Part shown: in pieces, positions 16,296-25,248 of the stretch
Position numbering within the stretch: the stretch's first letter is position 1
Layout of the letters: every line of letters begins with the position of its first letter
DNA from: Actinomycetes bacterium
Lineage (GTDB): Bacteria; Actinomycetota; Acidimicrobiia; Acidimicrobiales; RAAP-2
NCBI GenBank assembly: GCA_021793395.1
Contig: JAJYSU010000017.1
Span: 1-38,232, forward strand
Length of the DNA stretch: 38,232 nucleotides
Direction: 5' to 3'
Program-made: the position numbers and the translations under genes
Notes under the pieces: model-generated
What the model saw: only the letters and a program-made list of their open reading frames with translations
Database searches by the model: none
Told to the model about the DNA's origin: nothing

Positions 16296-17873
16296 GTGAA
16301 AAATCGTCATGGAGTTCGTAGACGCCTGGCCGTCGTGTCGGTGCCGATGGCGTTCGCGATAGCGACGCTCGGCTCGGTGGTGGGTGGTTCGCAGCCGTCC
16401 GGCGCGGCATCATCGGGGGGAACGCTGGTTATCGGATCGGCGGTGGCGCCGCCCTCCCTGGATCCCACGTCGAATGCCTCGGCCGCGATTGATGAGGTTT
16501 TCGACTACAACGTGTATCAGCACTTGGTGGAGTTGGACCCGAAGGGTGCTGTCATTCCGGTGCTGGCAACGAAGTACACGATGTCGCCGGACGGACTCAA
16601 ATACACGTTCACGCTTCGCTCGGGTGTCAGCTTCTCCAACGGGGACCCGATGACGGCGGCGGACGTGGTGTACAGCCTGAACCGCGCCGTGAACCCGAAG
16701 TCGGGCTATCCCTACCAGTCGCTGGTCGCCGACGTCAGTTCGGTGACCTCGCCTGATCCGTCGACCGTCGTGGTCACCCTGACTCATCCGGACAACCAGT
16801 TCCTCTACAACCTGGCGGCCTACAGCAACGGTATCGTCCTGGACCCCTCCGCCGTGGCCACCATTGCGACGAATCCTGTGGGGACGGGTCCCTACATGTA
16901 TCAGTCGCAGATCTCGAACTACGACGTGGTCCTGGTGGCTAACCCGAAGTACTGGGGTCCCAAGCCGGGTATGTCGTCGGTGACCTTCCGGTACTTCTCG
17001 AGCGCGACCACGATGGATAGCGCGCTGCAGAGTGGCCAGATTCAGGTGATCGACAACCTCGACAACTCCCAGGACGTCAGCCAGTTCACGCACAACAGTT
17101 CGTTCAAGGTCATTCACGGCCCCACCGAGGGAAAGATCGACCTGACACTGAACAACGCGGCGGGCCCACTCAAGAAGTTGAAGGTTCGCCAGGCCGTGAC
17201 CTACGCGATCGACAAGCAGGCAATTCTTCGCACGGCGGGGGCCGGCTACGGCACCGTTATCGGCAGTGACCAGGTCCCGGGGGACCCGTGGTACACGCCG
17301 AGTGTCAACAACGCCTACCGGTACAACCCGAAGAAGGCCAAGGAGTTGCTCGCCCAGGCGGGTTACCGTCACGGGTTCTCGATGACCCTGACCCTGCCCC
17401 CCTACGGCTACGCGACGACCGCGGGCCCACTCATCCAGGCGGAGTTGGCCGCCGTGGGCATCAAGGTGGCCATCAAGAACATCGCCTGGGCGCTGTGGAT
17501 CTCGAAGGTCTTCACCGACCACAACTACCAGATGACGATCATCGACCAGGTTGAAGCGCGCGATATCAGTGAGTACGGTGACTGCTCGTACTACTTCAAC
17601 TACGCGGGCTGCAAGCAGGTCGGCGCCATGGTGAGCGCGGCGACTGCCGCCACGACGACTCGAGCGGAGATCGCCAAGTTTCGGGCGATTGTTCGCAAGA
17701 TCAGTGCTGACGCCGCGAATGGCTGGCTCTACAACCCCGACCAGCTGACCGTCGCGAAGAAGTCCATCGTGGGTCTTCCGGGCAGTGGTCTCACCGAGTC
17801 CTTCAACCTGAGTTACGTCTCGGTGGGCGGCTCATTGTCCCAAAAGGTGAAGGCGGAGGGCTTCGCCTCCTGA
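16296..17873 (+). CDS. family 5 (peptide/nickel-type) ABC substrate-binding protein
   Basis: 525 aa from GTG 16296, where GAGG lies 6 nt upstream; GTG 16284 is in frame and possible. A basic signal peptide (MKNRHGVRRR) with a long hydrophobic stretch ends near SGAASSG. There is no lipobox Cys. The mature protein has the family start GGTLVIGSAVAPPSLDPTSN, then LKYTFTLRSGVSFSNGDPMTAADVVYSLNRA, the SBP_bac_5 signature. It delivers a peptide or other small organic ligand to the permeases encoded next. Its promoter carries the shared regulon operator, which ties import to the E1 operon. A soluble or otherwise anchored binding protein would be unusual in a Gram-positive. Confidence 0.92.
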   Translation: MKNRHGVRRRLAVVSVPMAFAIATLGSVVGGSQPSGAASSGGTLVIGSAVAPPSLDPTSNASAAIDEVFDYNVYQHLVELDPKGAVIPVLATKYTMSPDGLKYTFTLRSGVSFSNGDPMTAADVVYSLNRAVNPKSGYPYQSLVADVSSVTSPDPSTVVVTLTHPDNQFLYNLAAYSNGIVLDPSAVATIATNPVGTGPYMYQSQISNYDVVLVANPKYWGPKPGMSSVTFRYFSSATTMDSALQSGQIQVIDNLDNSQDVSQFTHNSSFKVIHGPTEGKIDLTLNNAAGPLKKLKVRQAVTYAIDKQAILRTAGAGYGTVIGSDQVPGDPWYTPSVNNAYRYNPKKAKELLAQAGYRHGFSMTLTLPPYGYATTAGPLIQAELAAVGIKVAIKNIAWALWISKVFTDHNYQMTIIDQVEARDISEYGDCSYYFNYAGCKQVGAMVSAATAATTTRAEIAKFRAIVRKISADAANGWLYNPDQLTVAKKSIVGLPGSGLTESFNLSYVSVGGSLSQKVKAEGFAS

Positions 17874-17899
17874 TGCGTCGTTCGCCGGTGGATCACAGT

Positions 17900-17935
17900 C
17901 GGGACGCCAGCACCCCCGCGGGTGCTGGCGTCCCG
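17900..17935 (+). terminator. strong hairpin between binding protein and permease genes
   Basis: A perfect 16-bp stem: CGGGACGCCAGCACCC (17900-17915), loop CCGC, GGGTGCTGGCGTCCCG (17920-17935). It is 27 nt after the binding-protein stop and 20 nt before the permease ATG, with no U-tract. Such structures commonly let the binding protein be made in excess over the membrane genes, by partial termination or by protecting the upstream mRNA. Confidence 0.7.
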
Positions 17936-17955
17936 GTGCGTATCGTCCTACGTTG

Positions 17956-18927
17956 ATGGATGCGACGAGGCGACTGGCGCGGGCGGCGGCGCCGTTTCTT
18001 CGCCGAGTCGGCACCATCGTGGTGGCCCTGTGGGGCGCGTCGGTCCTGGTCTTCACGGTACTGAACGTTCTGCCCGGCTCGCCCGCGCAGGTGATCCTCG
18101 GCACGCAGGCCACGCCGCAGGCCGTGCGCCAACTCACGGCTCAGCTCGGACTCAACAAGTCACTTCTGCGCCAGTACGTTGACTGGGTCGGCGGACTGCT
18201 CCACGGCAGTCTCGGGGTGTCGTACATCTCGCACCTCGGGATCGGGGCGCAGATCGCCCAGGCGCTCTCGGTGACGGGCCCGCTCGTGCTGTTCGCCCTG
18301 GTGATCGGACTCGCGATCGGGCTGCCGCTTGGTTTCATCGGCGCGGTGCGCCACGGTCGATTCTCGGGTTCGCTCATCGGGGGATTGAGCCAGATCGGCA
18401 TGGCGGTTCCGACCGTGGTGGCCGGGCTTTTGCTGGTCATCATCTTGACGGTCAAGTTCCACGTTTTTCCTACGAGCGGCTTTCCCGGGTGGTCTGACCC
18501 TCTTCAAGCACTTCGCTCCCTGGTGCTCCCCGCCTTCTCCCTGGGACTGGTGGAGGGGGCGATTTTGAGTCGTTACGTCCGCGCCTCGATACTCGAGCAG
18601 TTGCGGTCGGACTACCTGCGCACGGCCCGTTCCAAGGGCCTGCGCGTCGGTCAGGCGCTTCGTCGTCACGGAATTCGTAACGCCGCTATTCCGCTGGTGA
18701 CGGTCGTTGGTCTGGAGTTGGCGAGTCTCATCGTGGGAGCGATCGTGGTCGAGAACGTGTTCGCGTTGCCCGGCTTGGGCCTCCTGCTGCTGGACTCGGT
18801 GAACAACCGAGATCTCCTCACCGTTCAGGACATCGCGATGCTGGTCGCCACGGCCGTCTTGGTCATCAACCTCGTGGTGGACGTGTCGTATCACCTTCTC
18901 GACCCTCGCCTGAAGGGTCAGTCGTGA
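17956..18927 (+). CDS. dppB: DppB/OppB-type ABC transporter permease
   Basis: 323 aa from ATG 17956 (TTG 17953 adjoins it; there is no Shine-Dalgarno sequence). An N-terminal transmembrane helix (VGTIVVALWGASVLVFTVLN) is followed by a periplasmic segment with LGLNKSLLRQYVDWVGGLLHGSLGVSY, typical of DppB. About five more helices follow. The EAA loop that contacts the ATPases is DYLRTARSKGLRVGQALRRHGIRNA. It forms the pore with the DppC-type partner. The stop overlaps the next start (GTGA). Confidence 0.9.
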   Translation: MDATRRLARAAAPFLRRVGTIVVALWGASVLVFTVLNVLPGSPAQVILGTQATPQAVRQLTAQLGLNKSLLRQYVDWVGGLLHGSLGVSYISHLGIGAQIAQALSVTGPLVLFALVIGLAIGLPLGFIGAVRHGRFSGSLIGGLSQIGMAVPTVVAGLLLVIILTVKFHVFPTSGFPGWSDPLQALRSLVLPAFSLGLVEGAILSRYVRASILEQLRSDYLRTARSKGLRVGQALRRHGIRNAAIPLVTVVGLELASLIVGAIVVENVFALPGLGLLLLDSVNNRDLLTVQDIAMLVATAVLVINLVVDVSYHLLDPRLKGQS

Positions 18928-19826
18928 CGGAGATCGGGTCAGCGCCACTCACGGGTGACACGATGGTCGGTGGCGACGACGTGATCGAGGACGCGCGCGC
19001 GAGCCTCTGGCGTCGGTGGTTGCGCAACCCGAGCGCGCTGATCGGCGGCATCATCGTTGTCCTGGTGGTCGCCTCGGCCGTGATCTCGCTCGTCTGGACT
19101 CCCTACAATCCGCTGGCGGTCGATCCCTCGCACGCGCTGAGTGGTCCCAGCCTGCGCCACCTGCTCGGCACGGACGAGTACGGCCGCGACGTCTTCAGCC
19201 GTCTCATGGCGAGCAGCCAGGTGGCCCTCTTCGTGGGATTCCTTTCGGTGCTGATCGCCACGGTCGTCGGAATACCCGCGGGCTTGCTCGCCGCCGAGCG
19301 CCGAGGTGCCACGGGGCAGGTGGTCCTGCGTCTCGCCGATATCCTGTACGGCTTTCCGGCGCTGCTCGCCGCCGTGGTGCTCGCCGCCGCGTTCGGGGCC
19401 TCCAAGACGACGGTGGTGCTGGCGATCGGCATCTCGTACATCCCCGTCTTCGTTCGCGTGACTCGCAGCAACGCCCTGGTTGTTCTCAATTCGGAGTACG
19501 TGCTCGCGGCTCGCGCGTACGGTCGGCGACCACTCGCGATCATGCGTCGACACGTCATCCCGAACATCCTGACGACGATCATCGCGCAGATGAGTTTGCT
19601 GTTCTCTCTCGCGGTTTTGGCTGAGACCGCGCTGGATTTTTTGGGTCTGGGGACGGCTGCTCCCGCGGCGTCGTGGGGAACGATGCTGCAGTCGAGCCAG
19701 AACTACTTGGGCAACGATCCGCTCCTTACGGTGTGGCCGAGTGTGGCCATCGTCCTGTGCGTTCTTGGATTCAGCCTCCTGGGCGACGGCATCAGTGAGC
19801 TGCGCGACGTGCGGAGCAGCCGCTGA
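18924..19826 (+). CDS. dppC: DppC/OppC-type ABC transporter permease
   Basis: 300 aa; the GTG start overlaps the previous stop by 4 nt. A cytoplasmic N-terminus with WRRWLRNPSALIGG leads into the first helix. The DppC hallmark HLLGTDEYGRDVFSRLMASSQ follows, then about five helices and the EAA loop EYVLAARAYGRRPLAIMRRHVIPN. The C-terminal DFLGLGTAAPAASWGTML is also characteristic. It pairs with the upstream permease. Its TGA overlaps the next ATG by one base. Confidence 0.92.
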   Translation: MTEIGSAPLTGDTMVGGDDVIEDARASLWRRWLRNPSALIGGIIVVLVVASAVISLVWTPYNPLAVDPSHALSGPSLRHLLGTDEYGRDVFSRLMASSQVALFVGFLSVLIATVVGIPAGLLAAERRGATGQVVLRLADILYGFPALLAAVVLAAAFGASKTTVVLAIGISYIPVFVRVTRSNALVVLNSEYVLAARAYGRRPLAIMRRHVIPNILTTIIAQMSLLFSLAVLAETALDFLGLGTAAPAASWGTMLQSSQNYLGNDPLLTVWPSVAIVLCVLGFSLLGDGISELRDVRSSR

Positions 19827-20809
19827 TGCCGTTGCTCCGCGTTCGAGACCTGACGGTGACCGGTGGTCCACTGACGCTGGTGCGCGACGTGAACTTCGAC
19901 GTGAACGCGGGTGAGCGCGTGGGACTGATTGGCGAGTCCGGCTCGGGAAAGTCGCTGACGTCGCTCGCCATCATGGGCTTGCTGGGCGAGGGGTTGAGCG
20001 CTCGCGGCGAGGTGAGCCTGGACGGCGAGAACCTCCTGAGCGCGTCGGAGCGTCGACGCTGCGAGATTCGCGGGAACCGGATGGCGATGGTCTTTCAGGA
20101 GCCGATGAGCGCGCTCAACCCCACGCGGCGAATCGGCGACCAGGTGGGCGAGACGCTGCGCATCCACCAGGGCCTGTCGCGCCGCGCCGCGCGGACGGCC
20201 GCCGTCGAGCTCTTGCGTCGTGTCGAATTCGCGGACCCCGAACGGTACGTGAGGATGTACCCGCACGAGCTTTCCGGTGGTCAACGCCAGCGGGTTATGA
20301 TCGCGAGCGCCCTCTCGTGCGATCCCGAGGTCATCCTGGCCGACGAGCCGACGACGGCACTGGACGTCACGGTTCAGCGTCGAGTCCTAGATCTGCTGGA
20401 CCGTCTCGTTGACGAGACGGGCTGTGCTCTGCTACTTATCGCGCACGACCTCGCGGTGGTCAGCGAGGTGTGTGACCGCGTGGTGACGATGTACGGCGGC
20501 CGAGTCGTCGAGTCGGGCTCGGTGGCTCAGATCATTGACGAGCCCCGCCATCCCTACACCAGGGCGCTTCTCGCCACCTCCACGGCGCTCTCCGTGGCCG
20601 AGACGTCGTCGGGCGCGAACCTGCCGTCGATCCCCGGGTCCGTGCCCAGCGCCGGTCACTTCCCGCAGGGGTGCCCCTTTCGCGATCGTTGCGATCGACG
20701 CGTGGACGCGTGCGTCGAGATGCCACCGACCGAGGTACACGGCACCCGCTCGCTGGCGTGTTGGAATCCCGTGGATGACAGTGAACTCGTGCATGAGGAG
20801 GCGCCGTGA
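19826..20809 (+). CDS. dppD: DppD/OppD-type ABC transporter ATPase
   Basis: 327 aa. Walker A is GESGSGKS (near 36-43), the Q-loop is in MVFQEPMSALNPT, the signature is ELSGGQRQRVMIA, Walker B is VILADEPTTALDVT, and the switch His is in LLIAHDLAVV. The oligopeptide/dipeptide C-terminal extension is present, with its cysteine cluster in GCPFRDRCDRRVDAC. It powers import together with the next gene's product; the genes overlap by 4 nt. Confidence 0.92.
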   Translation: MPLLRVRDLTVTGGPLTLVRDVNFDVNAGERVGLIGESGSGKSLTSLAIMGLLGEGLSARGEVSLDGENLLSASERRRCEIRGNRMAMVFQEPMSALNPTRRIGDQVGETLRIHQGLSRRAARTAAVELLRRVEFADPERYVRMYPHELSGGQRQRVMIASALSCDPEVILADEPTTALDVTVQRRVLDLLDRLVDETGCALLLIAHDLAVVSEVCDRVVTMYGGRVVESGSVAQIIDEPRHPYTRALLATSTALSVAETSSGANLPSIPGSVPSAGHFPQGCPFRDRCDRRVDACVEMPPTEVHGTRSLACWNPVDDSELVHEEAP

Positions 20810-21624
20810 GCGAGACTCCCGCCATCTTCGACGTGCGCGGCGTCTCGAAGATCTACCCGACGCGGTCGCGTCGCGGTCAGTCGGTCGCCGCGCTGCGCGA
20901 CATCACCTTTAGCGTCAGTGACGGCGACTCGATGGCTATTGTCGGCGAGTCCGGTTCGGGTAAGTCGACCCTGTCGCGCATGCTCTTGGCGCTGGAGTCG
21001 CCGACGTCGGGCACCGTGAGTTTTCGCGGCGAGGTGGTGAGCGGGCGCAGCGAGCGCGAACTGCGTGATTTTCGCCGGCGCGTGCAGATTGTGTTCCAGG
21101 ATCCCCTGTCGTCGCTGGATCCGCGCATGAGGGTTCACGACCTACTCGCCGAGCCCCTGCGGGCGCTCAAGATCGAGGTCGACGAGGCCGAGCGCGTCCG
21201 CGAGCTCCTGGCCTCGGTGGAAATGCCCGCGGCGGCGGCGAATCGCTACGCTCACCAGTTCTCTGGTGGACAGCGCCAGCGCATCGCCATCGCCCGAGCA
21301 CTCGGCCCTTCCCCCGACGTGCTCATCGCCGACGAACCCGTGAGCGCTCTGGACGTCTCGGTGCGCGCGCAGATACTCAATCTTCTCTCGAGTCTCGTCC
21401 GCGACTTCCACCTGACCCTGGTCTTCGTCTCTCACGACATGGCCGTGGTGCGTCACCTCTGTTCGTCCATTGTCGTTCTCTACCGTGGAGACCTCGTCGA
21501 GATGGGCACGACGGAGGACGTGTTCGTGTCGCCTCGCGAGGACTACACGAAGGAGTTGCTCGCCGCGGCTCCGCGGATTCGTGCCGTGCGGGCGGCGAAG
21601 AGAGTGGGGCCCCGCGAGGCGTAG
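20806..21624 (+). CDS. dppF: DppF/OppF-type ABC transporter ATPase
   Basis: 272 aa; the GTG start overlaps the DppD-type stop. Walker A is GESGSGKS, the Q-loop is in IVFQDPLSSLDPR, the signature is FSGGQRQRIAIA, Walker B is VLIADEPVSALDVS, and the switch His is in VFVSHDMAVV. It ends shortly after the nucleotide-binding domain (PREDYTKELLAAAPRI). The usual Cys-rich C-terminal tail of the partner is missing. It is the last gene of the transporter operon. Confidence 0.92.
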   Translation: MSETPAIFDVRGVSKIYPTRSRRGQSVAALRDITFSVSDGDSMAIVGESGSGKSTLSRMLLALESPTSGTVSFRGEVVSGRSERELRDFRRRVQIVFQDPLSSLDPRMRVHDLLAEPLRALKIEVDEAERVRELLASVEMPAAAANRYAHQFSGGQRQRIAIARALGPSPDVLIADEPVSALDVSVRAQILNLLSSLVRDFHLTLVFVSHDMAVVRHLCSSIVVLYRGDLVEMGTTEDVFVSPREDYTKELLAAAPRIRAVRAAKRVGPREA

Positions 21625-22230
21625 CGTCGCCGACACGGGTGACGTCTCGTGGCGGCGCGGTGGCCTCGTTGTGGGTGACGCCATCGCCTCGCGGGCAACG
21701 AGAGGGACCGTTGGTCCAGGGCGCGCGTTCACGAGGACGGGTGGAGGCGACGTTCGAAGGGCATTCCATGAGCGGTCGTCGGCGCACCGTGGGGTCTCCC
21801 GATCATCAGCTCCCTCTCGACGTCCTCGGGGCGGCACTATCTCTGAGAGTGACGCGGCGGACGTTGCGGAGCCGGACTCTGATTGAGCACGCGAAGTGGT
21901 ACGTCATCTGGTGGGTCGAACGTCGTTCCCCTCAGGCCCTCAACTCAGCGTCTGTGGAGAACGGTCGAGCGCACGGTGGACGACGCTCGACAACTGTCCA
22001 TTGTCGAGGTGGCGCTACCGCATTGACCGGGTGAGTGTCAGCCGGTGTCGGGCGTGAGGCGTGTCGTCGTCTCTCTACACGGCGGTGCCCACTAACCGTT
22101 GCCCCCCCGTGTCAGCGTGGCGGTGCGATGTGCATCTGTTCCGTCCACCCGTGAGAGTGGTGCACGCGTGAGTTGACACCTTACGTGAACGACCGCGACG
22201 AGGGTGTGGTCAATGTCCCACCGAGCGACT
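21625..22230. other. 606-bp convergent intergenic region, no gene recognised
   Basis: Between the ends of the Dpp-type operon and the acyl-CoA ligase. Reading frames of up to about 130 codons exist on the plus strand, but they have neither a ribosome site nor recognisable motifs. I saw no strong terminator hairpin, RNA or repeat. It separates the two catabolic blocks. Confidence 0.5.
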
Positions 22231-23736
22231 TCAGTGGCTACCACCGATTCGGAGCCGTAACGCGCCCTTGTCCACCTTGCCGATATGCGTCTGGGGAAGT
22301 TCGCTCACGACGTTAATCGCTCGAGGGATTTTAAACGGTGCCAGGTGTGCCCGACAGTGTGCGTAAAGGGCGACGACGTCGACCTCGACACCACGCCGCG
22401 GCACGACGAAGGCTACCCCGGCCTCACCCCATGTCGGATCGAGCACACTCACGACTGCCGCCTCGGCCACGTCATCGAAGGAAGTGAGGACTCGCTCCAC
22501 CTCGACGGGAAATACGTTTTCACCTCCGGAGACGAACATCTCCTTCGTACGCCCCACGATTCGATAGAAGCCGTCGTGGTCGCGCTCGGCAACGTCGCCA
22601 GTATCCAGCCAGCCGTCGACTATCGCGGCCGCAGTCGCGGACGGGTTACGCCAGTAGCCCGCAAAGACGTTCGGGCCATGAACCCACAGTTCGCCGCGAG
22701 CGGCCCCCTCCAGCTCGTGACCGTGCACGTCACGGATGCTCACCTCGACGTGTCGATACGGTCGGCCCACGGAACCGGGGTGTCGCGTCGCCTCCTCGGA
22801 GGGCAGGTAGAGCACGTTCGGAGCGGCTTCGGTGAGCCCGTATCCCTGAATAACGGCGACACCCTTCGCGTGCCAGCGATCGAGCAGAGTGTGCGGCATC
22901 GCGGCTCCGCCCACGATTATCGTATGCAGACTCGTGAGATCGACGGTCTCGAAGTAGGGGTTTTGGGCCAGCATGAGGTAGTTCGTGGGCACGCCCATCA
23001 TGGTTGTTACTCGTTGACGTTCAATCGTACGGAGCGTCTCCGCCGCGTCAAATTTCGACTCGAGCACGACGGTCGCACCACGCCACCACGCGAGTAGTGG
23101 TTGGACATTCCACCCGCCGACGTGATACTGCGGGAGTACCTGGAGCACAACGTCGTTGGCAGTTAGGGGCGCCGCGGCGTCAAGCGATCGGTTCGTCCAG
23201 AAGCAGTTTGCGTGAGTCAGCAGCGCGCCCTTCGGAGTGCCGGTTGTACCCGAGGTCGCGATGAGGAGCAAGCCGTCGTCCTTGTGGACGGTGGGCAGCG
23301 CGTAGGAGGCGTCCGCCACCGGGAACTCGTCGTCCAGCAACTCAAGGTGGACGACCCGGCGCAGCGCCAACGCCGGATCTCCCGTGATGCGCGGCCACTG
23401 AGTCGAGGACGCGACGAGCAGTGAGGGATCAAAGAGCTCAACTTGGAGTCGCAACTCGTCGGGGGCGAGGCGCCAGTTGAGCGGGGCGAGAATGAGGCCG
23501 GCCTTCGCACAGGCAAAGAACAGCACGACGTGCTCGGGGTGATTCTCCGTGACGCTCACCACGCGCGCGCCTGGTTCGAGGCCGCTCTCGAGGAGGGACT
23601 GCGCGAGACGTGTTGATCGAAGGTCGAGTTCGCGGTAGGTCATCGCGTCGCCGTGGAACAGGAGAGCGACTCGTTCGGGGTCGGCGGCACCACCCGCACT
23701 GACCCACTCGCCGACGAGTGTGTTGTCGCGGACCAT
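22231..23736 (-). CDS. AMP-dependent acyl-CoA synthetase (fatty-acid-CoA ligase type)
   Basis: 501 aa from ATG 23736; a GTG at 23781 would add 15 atypical residues, and neither start has a clear ribosome site. The ANL signature set is complete: the P-loop LIATSGTTGTPKGALLTH, QGYGLTEAAP, GWLDTGDVAERDHDGFYRIVGRTKEMFVSGGENVFP, and the C-terminal lysine in THIGKVDKGAL. It activates a carboxylic acid to an acyl-CoA via acyl-adenylate. It is the last gene of the minus-strand operon after the TetR gene. Beside ScoAB and 3-hydroxybutyrate dehydrogenase, a short-chain or 3-hydroxy acid is a reasonable substrate guess; acetoacetate is also possible. Confidence 0.9.
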   Translation of the reverse strand: MVRDNTLVGEWVSAGGAADPERVALLFHGDAMTYRELDLRSTRLAQSLLESGLEPGARVVSVTENHPEHVVLFFACAKAGLILAPLNWRLAPDELRLQVELFDPSLLVASSTQWPRITGDPALALRRVVHLELLDDEFPVADASYALPTVHKDDGLLLIATSGTTGTPKGALLTHANCFWTNRSLDAAAPLTANDVVLQVLPQYHVGGWNVQPLLAWWRGATVVLESKFDAAETLRTIERQRVTTMMGVPTNYLMLAQNPYFETVDLTSLHTIIVGGAAMPHTLLDRWHAKGVAVIQGYGLTEAAPNVLYLPSEEATRHPGSVGRPYRHVEVSIRDVHGHELEGAARGELWVHGPNVFAGYWRNPSATAAAIVDGWLDTGDVAERDHDGFYRIVGRTKEMFVSGGENVFPVEVERVLTSFDDVAEAAVVSVLDPTWGEAGVAFVVPRRGVEVDVVALYAHCRAHLAPFKIPRAINVVSELPQTHIGKVDKGALRLRIGGSH

Positions 23737-23814
23737 CGCCGTCACCGTCGTACCAGCTGACGTGACCCCCGCCACCCACACCGCCGGTGAGTCGGGAGAT
23801 AGGTCATTTCGAGA

Positions 23815-24528
23815 TCAGCCGCCCCGTGAGACATCGTGGCGCTCGACGTTCTCGAGAGAGTCAGTCGCGCGGCCACCCAGCATGCGCGCGATGATGGTGA
23901 CCATCTCATTGAAGACATCCGGAGGGATCTCATTCGCCTCGTTCCACAGGATCCAACGCATCCCGATCGCCTCACCGACGGCAATCAACGACCACGCCAG
24001 CACCATGGGGTCTCCCGCGGCGATTTCACCGGTATCCATCGCGTCACTGAGGAAGGGAATGTAGTTCTCAATGATGGTCTCGTAGTGGTTGCGTAACGCC
24101 TGGGGCGACACAAATTCCGCTTGTCGAATTACTCGATAGAGCGCCGGGTGTGCCGCCGTGAACCGGAAGAATCCCGCGAAGCCCAATCGCTCGGCCTCTA
24201 ACCGAGTTGTCGCGCCGCGGGCTGCCTCGGACATCGCGTGGCGCACTCGTTGGTTGAGGTCGGCGACGACCTCATCGAAAATATCCCGCTTCCCCGCGAA
24301 GTAGAGGTAGAACGTTCCCTGGGCGACGCCCGCCAACTCGGTGATTTTGACGATCGACGCATCGTGATATCCGACGGCGCCAAAGACCTCCTCGGCGGCC
24401 AGCAATAGCGCCCTACGAGTACGCTGCCCCTTGCCCTTGAGCTCGCGGCGGGGGGAACGAGCGGTGACGGTGGCCGCCGCATCAGGTGGGCCGAGGGCTC
24501 CGGCAGGCGTGCGACGTCGTTCAGCCAC
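23815..24528 (-). CDS. TetR-family transcriptional regulator
   Basis: 237 aa with a GTG start. An unusual basic tail of about 33 residues (RRELKGKGQRTRRA) precedes the HTH: LLAAEEVFGAVGYHDASIVKITELAGVAQGTFYLYFAGKRDIFDEV. The helical ligand domain has the TetR_C look (HPALYRVIRQAEFV). It is encoded within the minus-strand operon, 84 bp after scoB and 78 bp before the ligase start used here. An 18-bp perfect palindrome is centred on its own start codon, which suggests autoregulation. It probably also senses an acyl-CoA or ketone-body intermediate for both divergent operons. That is inference. Confidence 0.9.
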   Translation of the reverse strand: MAERRRTPAGALGPPDAAATVTARSPRRELKGKGQRTRRALLLAAEEVFGAVGYHDASIVKITELAGVAQGTFYLYFAGKRDIFDEVVADLNQRVRHAMSEAARGATTRLEAERLGFAGFFRFTAAHPALYRVIRQAEFVSPQALRNHYETIIENYIPFLSDAMDTGEIAAGDPMVLAWSLIAVGEAIGMRWILWNEANEIPPDVFNEMVTIIARMLGGRATDSLENVERHDVSRGG

Positions 24529-24536
24529 GGCTGAAC
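24519..24536 (-). promoter_or_regulatory. 18-bp perfect palindrome centred on the TetR start codon
   Basis: GTTCAGCCACGGCTGAAC: 8-bp arms and an AC centre that is part of the complement of the GTG start (24526-24528). It could be the autoregulatory operator of the TetR protein, or an mRNA hairpin hiding the start. Confidence 0.55.
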
Positions 24537-24612
24537 CGTTGGGTCGTGTTCAATTCACTTCGACTGATCACGAGCATGACACTACCGAACGCGCGTGCCT
24601 CGAGAGACGGGC

Positions 24613-25248
24613 CTACGTGAGCGCCACGCGTAACTCGGGTTCGGTCACCGCCCTTACTTGGTCGACGGTGACCGCCGGAGCGAGCTCGCGAAGCACGAGA
24701 CCCTCGGGTTCGACGTCGATCACGCACAGGTCGGTGATGATGCGCTGCACGCACGTGCGCCCGGTCAACGGCAGTGTGCACTCGTTGACGATTTTGAAGG
24801 TGCCGTTCTTCGCGGCGTGCTCCATCATGACGATGACGCGCTTGGCTCCGTGGACGAGGTCCATCGCCCCACCCATGCCCTTGACCATCTTGCCGGGGAT
24901 CATCCAGTTGGCGAGGTCACCCCTCGCCGATACTTGCATGGCACCGAGCACGGCAACATCGACGTGGCCACCGCGGATCATGGCGAAGGAAGTCGCCGAG
25001 TCGAAGAAGGAGGCACCGGCAAGGACCGTGACGGTTTCTTTGCCGGCGTTGATCAGGTCCGCGTCGATGGCGTCCTCACTCGGGTACGGCCCGACCCCGA
25101 GGATTCCATTCTCCGCGTGCAGCACGACGTGCACGTCCGCCTCAACGAAGTTGGGTACGAGTGTCGGGAGACCAATGCCGAGGTTGACGTATTGGCCGTC
25201 GATCAACTCCTTGGCCACGCGTGCGGCTAGTTCGTCACGGGTTCTCAT
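24613..25248 (-). CDS. scoB: succinyl-CoA:3-ketoacid CoA-transferase subunit B
   Basis: 211 aa. The catalytic Glu lies in [11 protein letters not shown]. Other family segments are [63 protein letters not shown] and [12 protein letters not shown]. With subunit A it moves CoA from succinyl-CoA to acetoacetate, making acetoacetyl-CoA. It overlaps scoA by 4 nt (ATGA), so translation is coupled. With 3-hydroxybutyrate dehydrogenase in the divergent operon, this gives the complete ketone-body route to acetoacetyl-CoA. Confidence 0.93.
   Translation of the reverse strand: MRTRDELAARVAKELIDGQYVNLGIGLPTLVPNFVEADVHVVLHAENGILGVGPYPSEDAIDADLINAGKETVTVLAGASFFDSATSFAMIRGGHVDVAVLGAMQVSARGDLANWMIPGKMVKGMGGAMDLVHGAKRVIVMMEHAAKNGTFKIVNECTLPLTGRTCVQRIITDLCVIDVEPEGLVLRELAPAVTVDQVRAVTEPELRVALT

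Noticed and set aside
16410..17522. Minus-strand open frame of about 370 codons
   Set aside because: Antisense to the family 5 binding protein, rich in His, Arg and Val as expected from complementary codons, with no motif.
21639..22034. Plus-strand frame of about 131 codons in the convergent gap
   Set aside because: No ribosome site, Arg/Ser-rich, overlaps an equally open neighbouring frame, and matches nothing I recognise.
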